The notes beneath the pieces are model-generated. The model ran no database searches and was not told the DNA's origin. It saw nothing but the letters and a program-made list of their open reading frames with translations. This document shows positions 25,725 to 34,802 of a stretch of DNA of 64,000 nucleotides, piece after piece (positions within the stretch are counted from its first letter, which is position 1; every line of letters starts with the position of its first letter). This stretch comes from an uncultured Gemmiger sp. (GTDB taxonomy: Bacteria > Bacillota > Clostridia > Oscillospirales > Ruminococcaceae), in the NCBI GenBank assembly GCA_944386225.1, contig CALXAH010000005.1, positions 1 through 64,000 on the forward strand. Direction: 5' to 3'. The translations under genes were made by a program, and so were the position numbers.

Positions 25725-26099
25725 TTGGATACACCCAAAATCTTTGAGAGTGAATACCGGTTCTGCCTGATTCTGTGGGCCCACGAACCGGTCAAAAGCA
25801 GCGAACTGGTGGCCCTGTGCCGGGATCAGCTGGGCTGGAAACCCACCACCACCTACACCGTAATCAAGCGATTGGCCCAGCGGGGGGTGCTGGTGAACGA
25901 GGACACGGTGGTGCGCAGCCTGGTAAGCAAGGACGAGGTACAGGCTGCCGAGATCGACGAGATGGTGGAGAAGAAGTTCGAGGGGTCGCTGCCCGCGTTT
26001 CTGGCGGCCTTTACCCGGCACCGGAAGATGACCGACCGGGAGATCGACCAGGTACAGCGGATGATCGACGAATACCGAAAGGAGAACGGCCATGAGTGA
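25725..26099 (+). CDS. BlaI/MecI/CopY-family repressor
   Basis: A 124-residue repressor: winged helix in the first 75 residues (the LGWKPTTTYTVIKRLAQRGVL segment is the recognition region) and a C-terminal dimerisation helix region. In the family, the partner membrane protease BlaR1 leads to cleavage of the repressor. The start is assigned to TTG at 25725 because AGGAGGTGA ends five bases before it; the in-frame GTG at 25716 lies inside that site. The stop overlaps the start of the BlaR1-like gene. Two dyads upstream are the likely operators. No beta-lactamase gene is present. Confidence 0.92.
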   Translation: MDTPKIFESEYRFCLILWAHEPVKSSELVALCRDQLGWKPTTTYTVIKRLAQRGVLVNEDTVVRSLVSKDEVQAAEIDEMVEKKFEGSLPAFLAAFTRHRKMTDREIDQVQRMIDEYRKENGHE

Positions 26100-28237
26100 G
26101 GTGTTTCTGACCCTGTTCAACCGCAGCCTGACCGCCTGCTGGCTGATCGCGGTGGTGCTGGTGCTGCGGCTTGTGTTCCGCAAGGCGCCCCGATGGCCCC
26201 GGCTGCTGCTGTGGGCGGTGGTGGGATTCCGGCTGCTGCCGTTCTCCATCCCCCACCCCTGGAGCCTGGTACCCACCCGGGAGGTTCTGCCGGAAGAGAT
26301 GCTCTACTCGGCCACACCGCACATTGAAAGCGGCATTCCGGCGGTGGATGCGGTGGTGAATCCGGCCTTTACCGGATCGCTGGCCCCAAGCCCTGCCGCC
26401 AGCGTCAACCCGCTGCAGGTGCTCACCTGGCTGGCCGGCTGGGTCTGGCTGATCGGGCTGGCGGGGATGGTGCTCTACGCGGCTATCAGCTGGCTGCGGC
26501 TGAAAGGACGGCTGCGCACGGCGGTGCGGCTGCGGGACAACATCTGGCAGTCCGACCGGATCGCCGCCCCCTTTGTGCTGGGGGGTTTGCGGCCCCGGAT
26601 TTATCTGCCCTTTTCCCTGCCGGAGAGCGCGCTGCCCTCGGTGATCGCCCACGAGAAGGCCCACATTGCCCGCAAGGATCACTGGTTCAAACCGCTGGGA
26701 TTTGCGTTTCTGGCGGTGTACTGGTTCAATCCGGTGATCTGGCTGGCCTATATCCTGTTCTGCCGGGATATGGAGGCCGCCTGCGACGAGCGGGTGGTGA
26801 GCCGCCTGGATCCGGCAGGCCGGGCGGACTATTCCCAGGCGCTGCTGGCCTGCAGCCTGCCCCGGCGGCGGGTGGCCCCCTGCCCCCTGGCCTTTGGCGA
26901 GGTGGGGGTAAAAAGCCGGGTGAAGGCGGTGCTGCGGTACAAAAAGCCCGCCGCCGTCCTGCTGGTGCTGCTGATCTGTTCGGTCACTGTCGCCCTGACC
27001 TTCTTTGCCTATGACCGGCCGGATGAATCCCTGCAATGGGCCAACAATCTGCAGGCGGAGGATATATCCCGCCTGGAACTGGTGGTAATGCCTCAGGATA
27101 CCGACAAGCAGTACAAGCTGCTGAACGAGGAAGAAATCCGTCGGGCGGTGGAACTGATCAACCAGAGCCGGGGCCGCCGGCTGAGCCGCCATGAAGCCCT
27201 GGCGGGCGGCGGTATCACCTTCTATGTGACCACCACCGACGGGGTAACCCACACGGTAGCCAACGAGGGCAACACCTATCTGACGATTGACGGCAGCTAC
27301 TTTGACGCCGGGTATGACTGGCTGGCCGGGTGGGAGAGCGACTGGGGCGAAGGAAACGCCGCCCTGCCGGAGGGCTTTTTTGAAAACAAGGCCCTGGCTC
27401 TGGAGGATCTGCCCCAGCCTTCCGCGGCGCTGAACACCGCCATTCAGACAGCCGTGCTGGGCCAGGACGGGGCACCGGTGCAGGCCCTTGTCACACGGGT
27501 GGAGAGCCACGCGGTACTGGATATGACCCGACAGGACGGGCAGGTAACGGTGTACGCCCTGATCCGGGACGAAACCTTTGATCTGACCGGCAGTGAGCCG
27601 GTAGCGGTAAGCGGCAGCATCCTTCCCACCGCGCTGACCTTCTCCGGCGATGAAACCGCCGGGTATACCCTGCTGGATTACTGGATCGCCCAGGACGGCA
27701 CCCGCTACACGGCCAGCATCCGGGAGACCTTTACGCCGCTGGCGGCCCAGCGGCTGTTTGCCGGGGAGATCGTCTACTCCCGCCAGCTGGGTACGAGCAA
27801 TCAGCAAAAGGCGCAGATTGCCTGGGAACAGGCCCACAAGGAGGAATCGGACGGCAGCGGCCCAGTGCGGGAGCCCGCCGTTCAGATAGCCTTTGCGGAC
27901 GAGGCCCTGCTGAGTGGCCTGGCCGAATACGACCAGTTCACCGACTATCCCTCCGACTATCAGGTGCAGCTGGTATTTACCGCTGATACGCCGGTAACCG
28001 ATTTCCGGTTCCTGGCCCTGACCCTGCGGGACGTAAGCGACAGCGGCGAGATGCGCTTTGACATCGAGGAACTGTACACCACCGATGCGCTGGCCGAGGG
28101 CAAGCCGGATGACCTTCGCGGGCGACCTGCCCGACCGGGGTATTGCCTACACCGATGCAAACGGCATTGCCCGCTATTTTGCCATCACCACAAGCGGCGC
28201 GGATGGTTCGCCGCTGCTGATGGAGTTCACCGTCTGA
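26092..28237 (+). pseudogene. BlaR1-family M56 sensor peptidase, frameshifted near its C terminus
   Basis: The frame encodes an N-terminal membrane region and an M56 zinc protease with HEKAH (about 188-192, the HEXXH motif) and a following acidic ligand in the EAACDERVV segment. A further membrane helix near 285-303 leads into a large extracellular sensor region that does not look like a penicillin-binding domain. At about 28107 (codon ~672) one extra G appears to have been inserted. Dropping it continues the reading as MTFAGDLPDRGIAYTD to a TGA at 28235-28237, for a 714-residue product. Without correction the frame runs through the downstream terminator to 28314. This may be a true mutation or a sequencing error; only the last ~43 residues are affected, so the protease may still work. 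Confidence 0.8.
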
Positions 28238-28255
28238 ACCTTTCCTTATACGAAA

Positions 28256-28296
28256 AACGAGCGGCAGAGCTACAAGGCTCTGCCGCTCGTTTATTT
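28256..28296. terminator. Terminator between the convergent blaR1-like and lipoprotein genes
   Basis: A 15-bp stem (28256-28270 with 28277-28291), loop TACAAG and TTTATTTG tail. The A-rich left flank lets it serve the minus-strand lipoprotein gene too. Confidence 0.85.
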
Positions 28297-28316
28297 GTAT
28301 TCAGTTGTCGGTGATA

Positions 28317-28757
28317 CTACAACATTTCCGCCAGGGCAAAGTACCCCGTCCAATCGCCCAGCTGCAGAGCCAAGGTGGGAAGTTCGCCGCCATCCTGCCG
28401 GGTCGTGTAGGAAACAACGGCCATCCCGTCTGTGTTCTCCACCGTGATTTCGTAGATATTGGACTGCGGGCCGCTTTCGATCAGCCGGTAACTGCCGGAA
28501 CAGGTCCGGTCGTTGGTCTCGTTGGAAAAGGTCAGCAGCCCCTCCGCCGCTTTACAGGTCAGTTGCAGTTCCACCGATGTGTCCGGCACGACGCCCGCGC
28601 CGGGGCCGTGGGCAACGATTTGGCCCTCCTGTTCGACGGATTGCAGGGTGGCCAGCTGCCAGACACCCGCCTCAAGAGCCAAAGACGGGTCGCCGGTTCC
28701 ACAGCCAGCCAGGCAGACAAGCAGCAGACAGAGAAGCACGGGAATTCGTTTTTTCAT
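28317..28757 (-). CDS. Small lipoprotein of unknown function
   Basis: A 146-residue protein with a typical lipoprotein signal peptide: MKKRIPVLLCLLLVCLAGCG, lipobox LAGC, Cys19. The mature part is about 125 residues and rich in beta-prone sequence (VELQLTCKAAEGLLTFSNET, YEITVENTDG). No family was recognised. It follows the XRE-membrane protein gene by 13 bases and has AAAGGAGAAACGT before its ATG, so the two are co-expressed. The pair converges on the BlaI/BlaR1 genes, and a role in envelope sensing is possible but not shown. Confidence 0.8.
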   Translation of the reverse strand: MKKRIPVLLCLLLVCLAGCGTGDPSLALEAGVWQLATLQSVEQEGQIVAHGPGAGVVPDTSVELQLTCKAAEGLLTFSNETNDRTCSGSYRLIESGPQSNIYEITVENTDGMAVVSYTTRQDGGELPTLALQLGDWTGYFALAEML

Positions 28758-28770
28758 ACGTTTCTCCTTT

Positions 28771-29310
28771 TTATCGCCGCCGGGTGTACCAGAGACCCGC
28801 AACCGCCGCCAGACCGGCGGCGGCAGGCAGCAGGACGGCAGCCCATCCGCCGGAAAACCAGGACACATACACGGAGGTTGGCCCGTCGGCGCCGCCGATC
28901 ATCGACTCAGAAGCAGCCACTGCCTGTTCAAACTGAAAGGATGCCCAAAGGCCCAGCAGCTGCCTGGCAAGGGCCCAGACCGCCAGCACCCCCAGCAGGC
29001 AGAAGAACCATCGCCACCGTTTTCGGCTGCGCTCGGCGCGGGCGGCAAACTGTTCGTTCAGCTGTTCCAGCCGCCGGGCCAGCTCCGCCGGGGAGAGCGG
29101 CTCCGTCGCCGGCAGCGGCTCTTCCCCCAACAGGGCACTCACGGTGGTATCCAGTGCCTCTGCCAACCGGATCAGCATGTCGGCATCCGGCACCGAGAGC
29201 CCTTTTTCCCATTTGGAGATTGTCTGCCGCACCACATGCAGCCGGGCGGCAAGTTCTTCCTGCGGCAGGCCCTTCGCCTTGCGGTAAGCCTGAATTGTTT
29301 GGCTCAGCAT
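28771..29310 (-). CDS. XRE-family regulator with C-terminal membrane segments
   Basis: A 179-residue protein. A Cro/C1-type helix-turn-helix occupies residues 5-60 (LPQEELAARLHVVRQTISKWEKG, broken here as HTH positions 16-38). An acidic linker follows, then two hydrophobic helices near 105-125 and 150-172. Between the helices is the motif SMIGGADGPTSVYV, which resembles the IGGADGPT signature of sodium-pumping decarboxylase beta subunits. Membrane-tethered XRE proteins of this layout are common in Clostridia; most are uncharacterised and may sense membrane state. The start at 29310 has AAGGAGGGAAACGAT upstream. A dyad around its -35 box suggests autoregulation. Confidence 0.88.
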   Translation of the reverse strand: MLSQTIQAYRKAKGLPQEELAARLHVVRQTISKWEKGLSVPDADMLIRLAEALDTTVSALLGEEPLPATEPLSPAELARRLEQLNEQFAARAERSRKRWRWFFCLLGVLAVWALARQLLGLWASFQFEQAVAASESMIGGADGPTSVYVSWFSGGWAAVLLPAAAGLAAVAGLWYTRRR

Positions 29311-29335
29311 ATCGTTTCCCTCCTTATATGCCCAC

Positions 29336-29372
29336 AGTATACCGGCAGACGCCGTTGCAGGCAAGCAACGGC
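29336..29372 (-). promoter_or_regulatory. Promoter of the XRE-membrane gene with flanking dyad
   Basis: On the minus strand TTGCCT (29359-29364) is 17 bases from TATACT (29336-29341). The perfect dyad GCCGTTGC-N6-GCAACGGC (29351-29372) surrounds the -35 box and is a candidate operator for the encoded XRE protein. Confidence 0.7.
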
Positions 29373-29388
29373 GAGTAACAAAACGCAA

Positions 29389-29421
29389 AAAACGGCATGA
29401 CCGTTCCGGTCATGCCGTTTT
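29389..29421 (-). terminator. Terminator after pckG
   Basis: A 14-bp stem (29389-29402 with 29408-29421), loop GTTCC; on the minus strand it continues as TTTTTTGCGTTTTG. It lies 35 bases past the pckG stop. Confidence 0.9.
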
Positions 29422-29455
29422 GTTGCTGTATAAGCGGGCTTGCGCGGGCCTTTGC

Positions 29456-31234
29456 TTACTTGCTCAGGCGGGCACGCAGGTCGGCCAGCTGCTTGCGCAG
29501 CTCGGCGGGAACACGCTCGCCGATCTGGTCGTACAGTTCTTCCACGCCGTTGCAGTCTTCCAGCCACAGGTCCTTATCCACGCTCAGCAGGCCCTTGACG
29601 GTATCCAGGGTGATGCCGTCCAGGCCGGTGATGTCGATGTCCTCCGCATTGGGCAGGTAGCCGATCGGGGTCTCCACGGCGTCCACTTCGCCCTTGCAGC
29701 GCTTCAGCATCCACATCAGCACACGCATGTTGTCGCCGAAGCCCGGCCAGATGAAGTGGCCTTCGTCGTCGGTACGGAACCAGTTGACATGGAAGATCTT
29801 CGGGGCCTTGTCACCCAGCTTCTCGCCCATCTCAATCCAGTGATTGAAGTAGTCGCCCATGTTGTAGCCGGTGAAGGGACGCATGGCCATCGGGTCACGA
29901 CGGACAACGCCCACGGCGCCGGCAGCAGCGGCGGTGGTCTCAGAAGCCATCGCGGAGCCCACGTACACGCCGTGGTTCCAGTCGAAGCTCTGGAACACCA
30001 GCGGAGCGGTCTTGGCGCGGCGGCCGCCGAACACCATGGCGGTGACAGGCACGCCGTTGGGGTTGTTGAACTCCTTGCTCAGGCAGGGGCAGTTCACAGC
30101 GGGAGCGGTGAAGCGGCTGTTGGGATGCGCCAGCTTGTTGCCCTCGGCAACCCACTCCTTGCCGTTGACCTTCTTGCCGGTCCACTCTTCGGCGTTCTCG
30201 GGCGGGTTCTTGTCCAGGCCTTCCCACCACACGGTGTTGTTGTCCAGGTTGTGGGCAACGTTGGTGAAGATGGTGTTCTTCATGGTGGTGTGCAGCGCGT
30301 TGGGGTTGGACTTCTCGTTGGTGCCGGGCGCCACGCCGAAGAAACCGTTCTCCGGGTTGATGGCGTACAGGCGGCCGTCCTCACCGATGTGCATCCAGGC
30401 GATATCGTCGCCCACGGTCCACACCTTGTAGCCCTGCTTGGCGTACACTTCGGGCGGGATCAGCATGGCCAGGTTGGTCTTGCCGCAGGCAGAGGGGAAG
30501 GCAGCGGTGATGTATTCCACATGGCCGGTGGGATCCTCAATGCCCAGGATCAGCATATGCTCGGCCATCCAGCCTTCCTTCAGGCCCTGGTAGCTGGCGA
30601 TACGCAGCGCGAAGCACTTCTTGCCCAGCAGCACGTTGCCGCCGTAGCCGGAGTTGATGGACCAGATGGTGTTCTCTTCAGGGAACTGCACGATGTAGCG
30701 GTTCTCCTCTTCCATCTTGGCCTTGGAGTGCAGGCCGCGGACGAAGTCGTTGGAGTCGCCCAGCTGATCCAGAGCCTGCTTGCCCATACGGGTCATGATA
30801 TCCATGTTCATGACCACGTAGATGGAGTCGGTCAGCTCAATGCCGACCTTGCTGAACGGGCTGCCGATGGGGCCCATGCAGTAGGGCAGCACGTACATGG
30901 TACGGCCCTTCATGCAGCCGTCGTACATGGGGATCAGCTTGGCCTTCATCTCGCTGGTTTCCATCCAGTTGTTGATGGGGGCGGCGTCCTCTTTCTTCTT
31001 GGTGCAGATGTAGGTGCGGCCTTCCACACGGGCCACGTCGTTCACCGCGGTATGATGCAGCACACAGCCGGGCAGCAGCTCCTCGTTCAGGGGCTGCATC
31101 TCGCCGGTCTTGAAGCTTTCCTCACGAAGAGCCTTCAGCTGCTCCTCGCTGCCGTCGATCCAGACGACCTTGTCGGGCTTGACCAGCGCGACCATTTCGT
31201 CCAGCCAGGTCAATACGTGCTTGTTGGTAGTCAT
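29456..31234 (-). CDS. pckG: Phosphoenolpyruvate carboxykinase (GTP)
   Basis: A 592-residue GTP-dependent PEP carboxykinase, interconverting oxaloacetate and PEP. The kinase-1 motif FPSACGKTN is near residue 270, with the metal-site segment TVGDDIAWM following, and the GTP-type PGFGDNMRVLMWM C-terminal region is present. In anaerobes this enzyme often runs toward oxaloacetate for succinate or C4 metabolism as well as gluconeogenesis. It has its own promoter and terminator. AGGTGA lies upstream of the ATG at 31234. Codon use is the most biased in the window together with ackA and the liv genes, suggesting high expression. Confidence 0.97.
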   Translation of the reverse strand: MTTNKHVLTWLDEMVALVKPDKVVWIDGSEEQLKALREESFKTGEMQPLNEELLPGCVLHHTAVNDVARVEGRTYICTKKKEDAAPINNWMETSEMKAKLIPMYDGCMKGRTMYVLPYCMGPIGSPFSKVGIELTDSIYVVMNMDIMTRMGKQALDQLGDSNDFVRGLHSKAKMEEENRYIVQFPEENTIWSINSGYGGNVLLGKKCFALRIASYQGLKEGWMAEHMLILGIEDPTGHVEYITAAFPSACGKTNLAMLIPPEVYAKQGYKVWTVGDDIAWMHIGEDGRLYAINPENGFFGVAPGTNEKSNPNALHTTMKNTIFTNVAHNLDNNTVWWEGLDKNPPENAEEWTGKKVNGKEWVAEGNKLAHPNSRFTAPAVNCPCLSKEFNNPNGVPVTAMVFGGRRAKTAPLVFQSFDWNHGVYVGSAMASETTAAAAGAVGVVRRDPMAMRPFTGYNMGDYFNHWIEMGEKLGDKAPKIFHVNWFRTDDEGHFIWPGFGDNMRVLMWMLKRCKGEVDAVETPIGYLPNAEDIDITGLDGITLDTVKGLLSVDKDLWLEDCNGVEELYDQIGERVPAELRKQLADLRARLSK

Positions 31235-31306
31235 TAACTGTCACCTATCCTCTCCGTCGAATTTCTCGTTGCAACGTCTGCGTGGAAAAACTCGCCATTT
31301 GATGTT

Positions 31307-31335
31307 ATTGTACCACTTTGTTAAAAGGTATTCAA
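31307..31335 (-). promoter_or_regulatory. Promoter of pckG
   Basis: On the minus strand TTGAAT (31330-31335) is 17 bases from TACAAT (31307-31312), the latter extended by TGG. The 5' leader is about 65 bases and no other regulatory structure was recognised. Confidence 0.8.
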
Positions 31336-31434
31336 CATTCAGAACCCGGTTCAAGGACAAAAATGCAAATTTTGGCGCAAAGTTTACATCTTGTTCACGA
31401 ATCCGTCTTTCTGTGGAAAACGACTGTACGGTTT

Positions 31435-32613
31435 TTACAGGATCACCGGTTTTTGGGTCAGGGCCTGCCCCATTCCGGCGGGCCGGGCACGGCACAGGCA
31501 GGCAAAATCCGCCGCGGCGCACTCTGCCTTTCCCACCGCAGCGCAGTCCTCGCTTTGCCGCATCAGCCGGGCCAGCGATACGCCGCAGGGCAGCTGCGCG
31601 CTGTCGCACAGCGCCAGCGCCGGCCGGCGGGCGGCCAGAACGTGCAGATAGGGCGGCCGGTCGGGCAGTGCACCCTCCCGGTAATCCAGCGCCGCGTCCA
31701 GCGCCAGGCGGCGAAGCCGGGCGTGGGCGTAGCGGCGGGTTTTGGCTGTGTCGTACAGCGCCCGGGCGGTAAGCGCGGTGCGCACCGCTTCGGCCAGCCG
31801 GTGCTGCAGCCCCTCGTTCACTCCGCGGACACGGGCCAGCTGCTCCGGCGTCAGGGCGCGCAGGCGGCTGAGCAGCACCAGGTCAAAGGTCCGCGCGCTG
31901 CTCAAAAGCCCGGCGGCAGCCGCCTGCCGGTATAAAGCGAAAGCATCCGACGGCACCAGGCCCCGGGCCCCCTCGATCCCCCGCAGGGCGATACGGCGGC
32001 GGATCCAGCTGGCGCTGGCAAATCCATTGCTCTCTCCTTCCTGGCCGTGGGCGGCCCCCCGGCGGGGCAGCGGCAGCGGGGTCAGGGCGGCGTGCTGGGT
32101 CAGGATGGCTTTGCAATACTCCACCCCCAGGTTGTTGTTGGGCCCGGCCAGCAGTGCCCCCGTGCCGGGACGGACGCTCTCCGCAGCGGCGGCCCGGGCA
32201 GCGGCATAGGGCGCGCCCCCTGCCAGCTGCTGCCGCAGCGCGGCTGCGTAGGGCTGCCCCAGCAGCAGGCGGGCCGTATCCAGCAGGGCGTCCTTGTCCG
32301 CGGTCTCGGCCCCGAACGCCAGCGTATCCACACAACCCAGCGCGTTCAGCAGCCCCACTCCGGCGGCGGCAAAGCCCTCGGCGCTGCGGCAGGCATAGGG
32401 CGCGGGCAGAGCAATCACCAGATCCGCCCCGGCCTCCAGCGCGGCCCGCGCCCGCACCGACGGCGGCAGAATGGGCACGCCGCCCCGCTGCACCGCCCAG
32501 CTGCTCATGCAGATCACGATCCGGTCAAAGCCCAGCTGCCGCAGCTGCCCGAGCTGCCAGGCGTGCCCGGCGTGAAAGGGATCGTATTCGGCAATGATGC
32601 CCGCAACGCGCAT
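31435..32613 (-). CDS. tmcAL: tRNA(Met) cytidine acetate ligase (TmcAL, YlbM-like)
   Basis: A 392-residue nucleotidyltransferase-fold protein. The N-terminal GIIAEYDPFHAGHAWQL segment is the modified HxGH motif of the family, and the conserved blocks GPNNNLGVEYCKAI and SASWIRRR follow. TmcAL activates acetate with ATP and forms N4-acetylcytidine at the wobble base of elongator tRNA-Met. The Tyr-Asp (rather than Tyr-Asn) before PFH is a small variation. It is divergent from acetate kinase, about 160 bases away, which is notable because both use acetate and ATP. No T-rich terminator is evident after its stop; it runs toward the pckG promoter region. Confidence 0.9.
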   Translation of the reverse strand: MRVAGIIAEYDPFHAGHAWQLGQLRQLGFDRIVICMSSWAVQRGGVPILPPSVRARAALEAGADLVIALPAPYACRSAEGFAAAGVGLLNALGCVDTLAFGAETADKDALLDTARLLLGQPYAAALRQQLAGGAPYAAARAAAAESVRPGTGALLAGPNNNLGVEYCKAILTQHAALTPLPLPRRGAAHGQEGESNGFASASWIRRRIALRGIEGARGLVPSDAFALYRQAAAAGLLSSARTFDLVLLSRLRALTPEQLARVRGVNEGLQHRLAEAVRTALTARALYDTAKTRRYAHARLRRLALDAALDYREGALPDRPPYLHVLAARRPALALCDSAQLPCGVSLARLMRQSEDCAAVGKAECAAADFACLCRARPAGMGQALTQKPVIL

Positions 32614-32654
32614 ATCCGCGCCTCCTTTTTGTCGGCTTTTGGCCGGTTTTTGCC

Positions 32655-32683
32655 TTGAAAAAGCGATGCGTCCATTATATAAT
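32655..32683 (+). promoter_or_regulatory. Promoter of ackA
   Basis: TTGAAA (32655-32660), 17-base spacer, TATAAT (32678-32683), about 90 bases before the ackA ATG. Confidence 0.85.
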
Positions 32684-32774
32684 AGTTTTGTCGCAAAGTA
32701 AAATCAGGATTCGGGCGGGAGAATGTACTTCCGCCCTTATATCCGTGACCAAAAACATCGGGAGGAGTTCGACA

Positions 32775-33974
32775 ATGAAGATTCTGGTGATCAACTGCGG
32801 TTCTTCTTCTCTGAAGTACCAGCTGATCGACATGGAGGGTGAAACCGTTCTGTGCAAGGGCCTGTGCGAGCGCATCGGCATCGAGGGCAGCAAGATCACC
32901 CACCAGGCCAACGGCGGCAAGTGGAGCGTGGAGGTTCCCTTCCCCACCCATACCGAGGCCTTTATGAAGGTTGTGGAGATGATGACCACCGGCGAGGGCG
33001 CCGTGGTTGCCGACAAGAGCGAGATCGGCGCCATCGGCCATCGCGTGGTGCAGGGCGCGGAGTTCTTTACCAAGAGCGAGATCGTGACCGACGCCATCAT
33101 CGACAAGATCGAGGAGATCGCCCCGCTGGCTCCGGTGCACAACATGGCCCATGTGCAGGGCCTGCGCAGCGCCAAGAAGGTGTTTGGCGAGCAGGTGCCC
33201 AACGTGGTTGTGTTTGACACCACCTTCCACCAGACCATGCCTCCCAAGGCGTATATGTACGGCGTGCCCTACGAGATGTACGAGAAGTACTCCATCCGCC
33301 GTTACGGCGCCCACGGCACCAGCCACCGCTATGTGAGCATGGCCGCCGCCAAGTTCCTGGGCAAGGATCCCGCCGAGCTGAAGATGGTTACCTGCCATCT
33401 GGGCAACGGTTCCTCCATCACCGCTGTGGACGGCGGCAAGTGTGTGGACACCAGCATGGGCCTGACCCCGCTGGCCGGCGTGCTGATGGGCACCCGCTGC
33501 GGCGACGTGGATCCCAGCGTGGTAACCTACATGGAGCAGAAGCTGGGCATCCATGGCCAGGAGATGGCCGACTACCTGAACAAGAAGAGCGGCCTGCTGG
33601 GCGTGAGCGGCGTTTCCAGCGATATGCGTGACGTGACCACCGCTGCCGAGAACGGCAACGAGCGCGCGCTGCTGGCCACCGATATGCTGAAGTACCAGAT
33701 CAAGAAGTACATCGGCGCCTACGCCGCCGCCATGGGCGGTCTGGACTGCGTGGTCTTCACCGGCGGTATCGGCGAGAACGACGGCAATGTGCGCCGCGAC
33801 GTATGCGCCGGGATGGAGTTCCTGGGCATGAAGCTGGATCCCGAGAAGAACACGCTGCGCGGTGAGGACATCATCGACATGTCCGCTGCCGACAGCAAGG
33901 TGAAGATCCTGATGGTCTGCACCAATGAGGAACTGATGATCGCCCGCGATACCCTGGCTTTGGTACAGGGCTGA
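32775..33974 (+). CDS. ackA: Acetate kinase
   Basis: A 399-residue acetokinase of the ASKHA fold: MKILVINCGSSSLKYQ (phosphate-binding start), VVFDTTFHQTMP, the HGTSHRYVS segment, and GGIGEND near the adenosine site. It catalyses acetyl-phosphate + ADP to acetate + ATP, the substrate-level ATP step of fermentative acetate formation. GGGAGGAG lies 10 bases before the ATG. No pta gene is adjacent. It is transcribed alone, with a strong promoter and terminator, and highly biased codon use. Confidence 0.98.
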   Translation: MKILVINCGSSSLKYQLIDMEGETVLCKGLCERIGIEGSKITHQANGGKWSVEVPFPTHTEAFMKVVEMMTTGEGAVVADKSEIGAIGHRVVQGAEFFTKSEIVTDAIIDKIEEIAPLAPVHNMAHVQGLRSAKKVFGEQVPNVVVFDTTFHQTMPPKAYMYGVPYEMYEKYSIRRYGAHGTSHRYVSMAAAKFLGKDPAELKMVTCHLGNGSSITAVDGGKCVDTSMGLTPLAGVLMGTRCGDVDPSVVTYMEQKLGIHGQEMADYLNKKSGLLGVSGVSSDMRDVTTAAENGNERALLATDMLKYQIKKYIGAYAAAMGGLDCVVFTGGIGENDGNVRRDVCAGMEFLGMKLDPEKNTLRGEDIIDMSAADSKVKILMVCTNEELMIARDTLALVQG

Positions 33975-34000
33975 TTGCCGGTCGGATACACAGTACAAAG

Positions 34001-34036
34001 CAGGCGCCCCGGTCAAAGGCCGGGGCGCCTGTTTTA
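34001..34036 (+). terminator. Terminator after ackA
   Basis: A 12-bp perfect stem (34001-34012 with 34020-34031) followed by TTTTAT. Confidence 0.92.
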
Positions 34037-34050
34037 TATCTTGCGGCAGA

Positions 34051-34083
34051 AAACGGGGCGTACCGCCAAGCGGTACGCCCCGT
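34051..34083 (-). terminator. Terminator of the liv operon
   Basis: A hairpin of about 15 bp (arms within 34051-34066 and 34068-34083, GGGGCGTACCGC paired with GCGGTACGCCCC) lies 14 bases past the livF stop; the minus strand continues as GTTTTCTGCC. Confidence 0.85.
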
Positions 34084-34096
34084 TTGTTGCTCCGGT

Positions 34097-34798
34097 TTAT
34101 GCGCCCAGGTAGGCCTTGCGCACCGAATCGTCGTTGAGCAATTCGGCGGCGCTGCCCTGCATGATGATCCGGCCGGTTTCCAGCACGTAGGCGCGCTGGG
34201 CCACCGACAGGGCCATCTGGGCATTCTGCTCCACCAGCAGAATGGTCATGCCGCGCTTGTTCAGCTCGGTGATGATCTCGAAGATCTCCTTGACCAGCAG
34301 CGGGGACAGGCCCATGGAAGGCTCATCCAGCAGCAGCACCTTGGCGCCGGACATCATGGCCCGGCCCATGGCCAGCATCTGCTGCTCGCCGCCGGAGAGG
34401 GTGCCGGCCATCTGGCGGCGGCGTTCCTTCAGGCGGGGGAACCACTGGAACACTTCCTGCATATTGGGGGCGATGGAGGAGGCGGGCTGGGTATAGGCGC
34501 CCATCTCCAGGTTCTCCTCCACGCTCATGGCCAGGAACACCCGGCGGCCTTCCGGCACGTGGGCCAAACCTTTGGCCACGATCTTGTGGGGAGCCACGCT
34601 CTTGATGCTCTCCCCTTTCAGGATCACATCACCGGTCTTGGTGCGAAGCAGGCCGGAGATAGTTTTCAGAATGGTGCTTTTGCCCGCGCCGTTGGCGCCG
34701 ATCAGGGTAACGATCTCGCCCTCGTTCACCTCAAAGGAAACGTCCTTGATGGCGTGGATGTTGCCGTAATACACATTGATGTTATCAACCTTCAGCAT
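34097..34798 (-). CDS. livF: Branched-chain amino acid ABC transporter ATP-binding protein LivF
   Basis: A 233-residue ATPase of the LivF type: Walker A GANGAGKST, signature LSGGEQQMLAMGRA, Walker B VLLLDEPSMGLSP and switch region LLVEQNAQMAL, which is characteristic of LivF. It pairs with LivG to power the LivHM permease. It is the last gene of livJHMGF, four bases from livG. The family mostly imports Leu/Ile/Val, sometimes other amides or urea; substrate is assigned by family. Confidence 0.95.
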   Translation of the reverse strand: MLKVDNINVYYGNIHAIKDVSFEVNEGEIVTLIGANGAGKSTILKTISGLLRTKTGDVILKGESIKSVAPHKIVAKGLAHVPEGRRVFLAMSVEENLEMGAYTQPASSIAPNMQEVFQWFPRLKERRRQMAGTLSGGEQQMLAMGRAMMSGAKVLLLDEPSMGLSPLLVKEIFEIITELNKRGMTILLVEQNAQMALSVAQRAYVLETGRIIMQGSAAELLNDDSVRKAYLGA

Positions 34799-34802
34799 AC
34801 GT

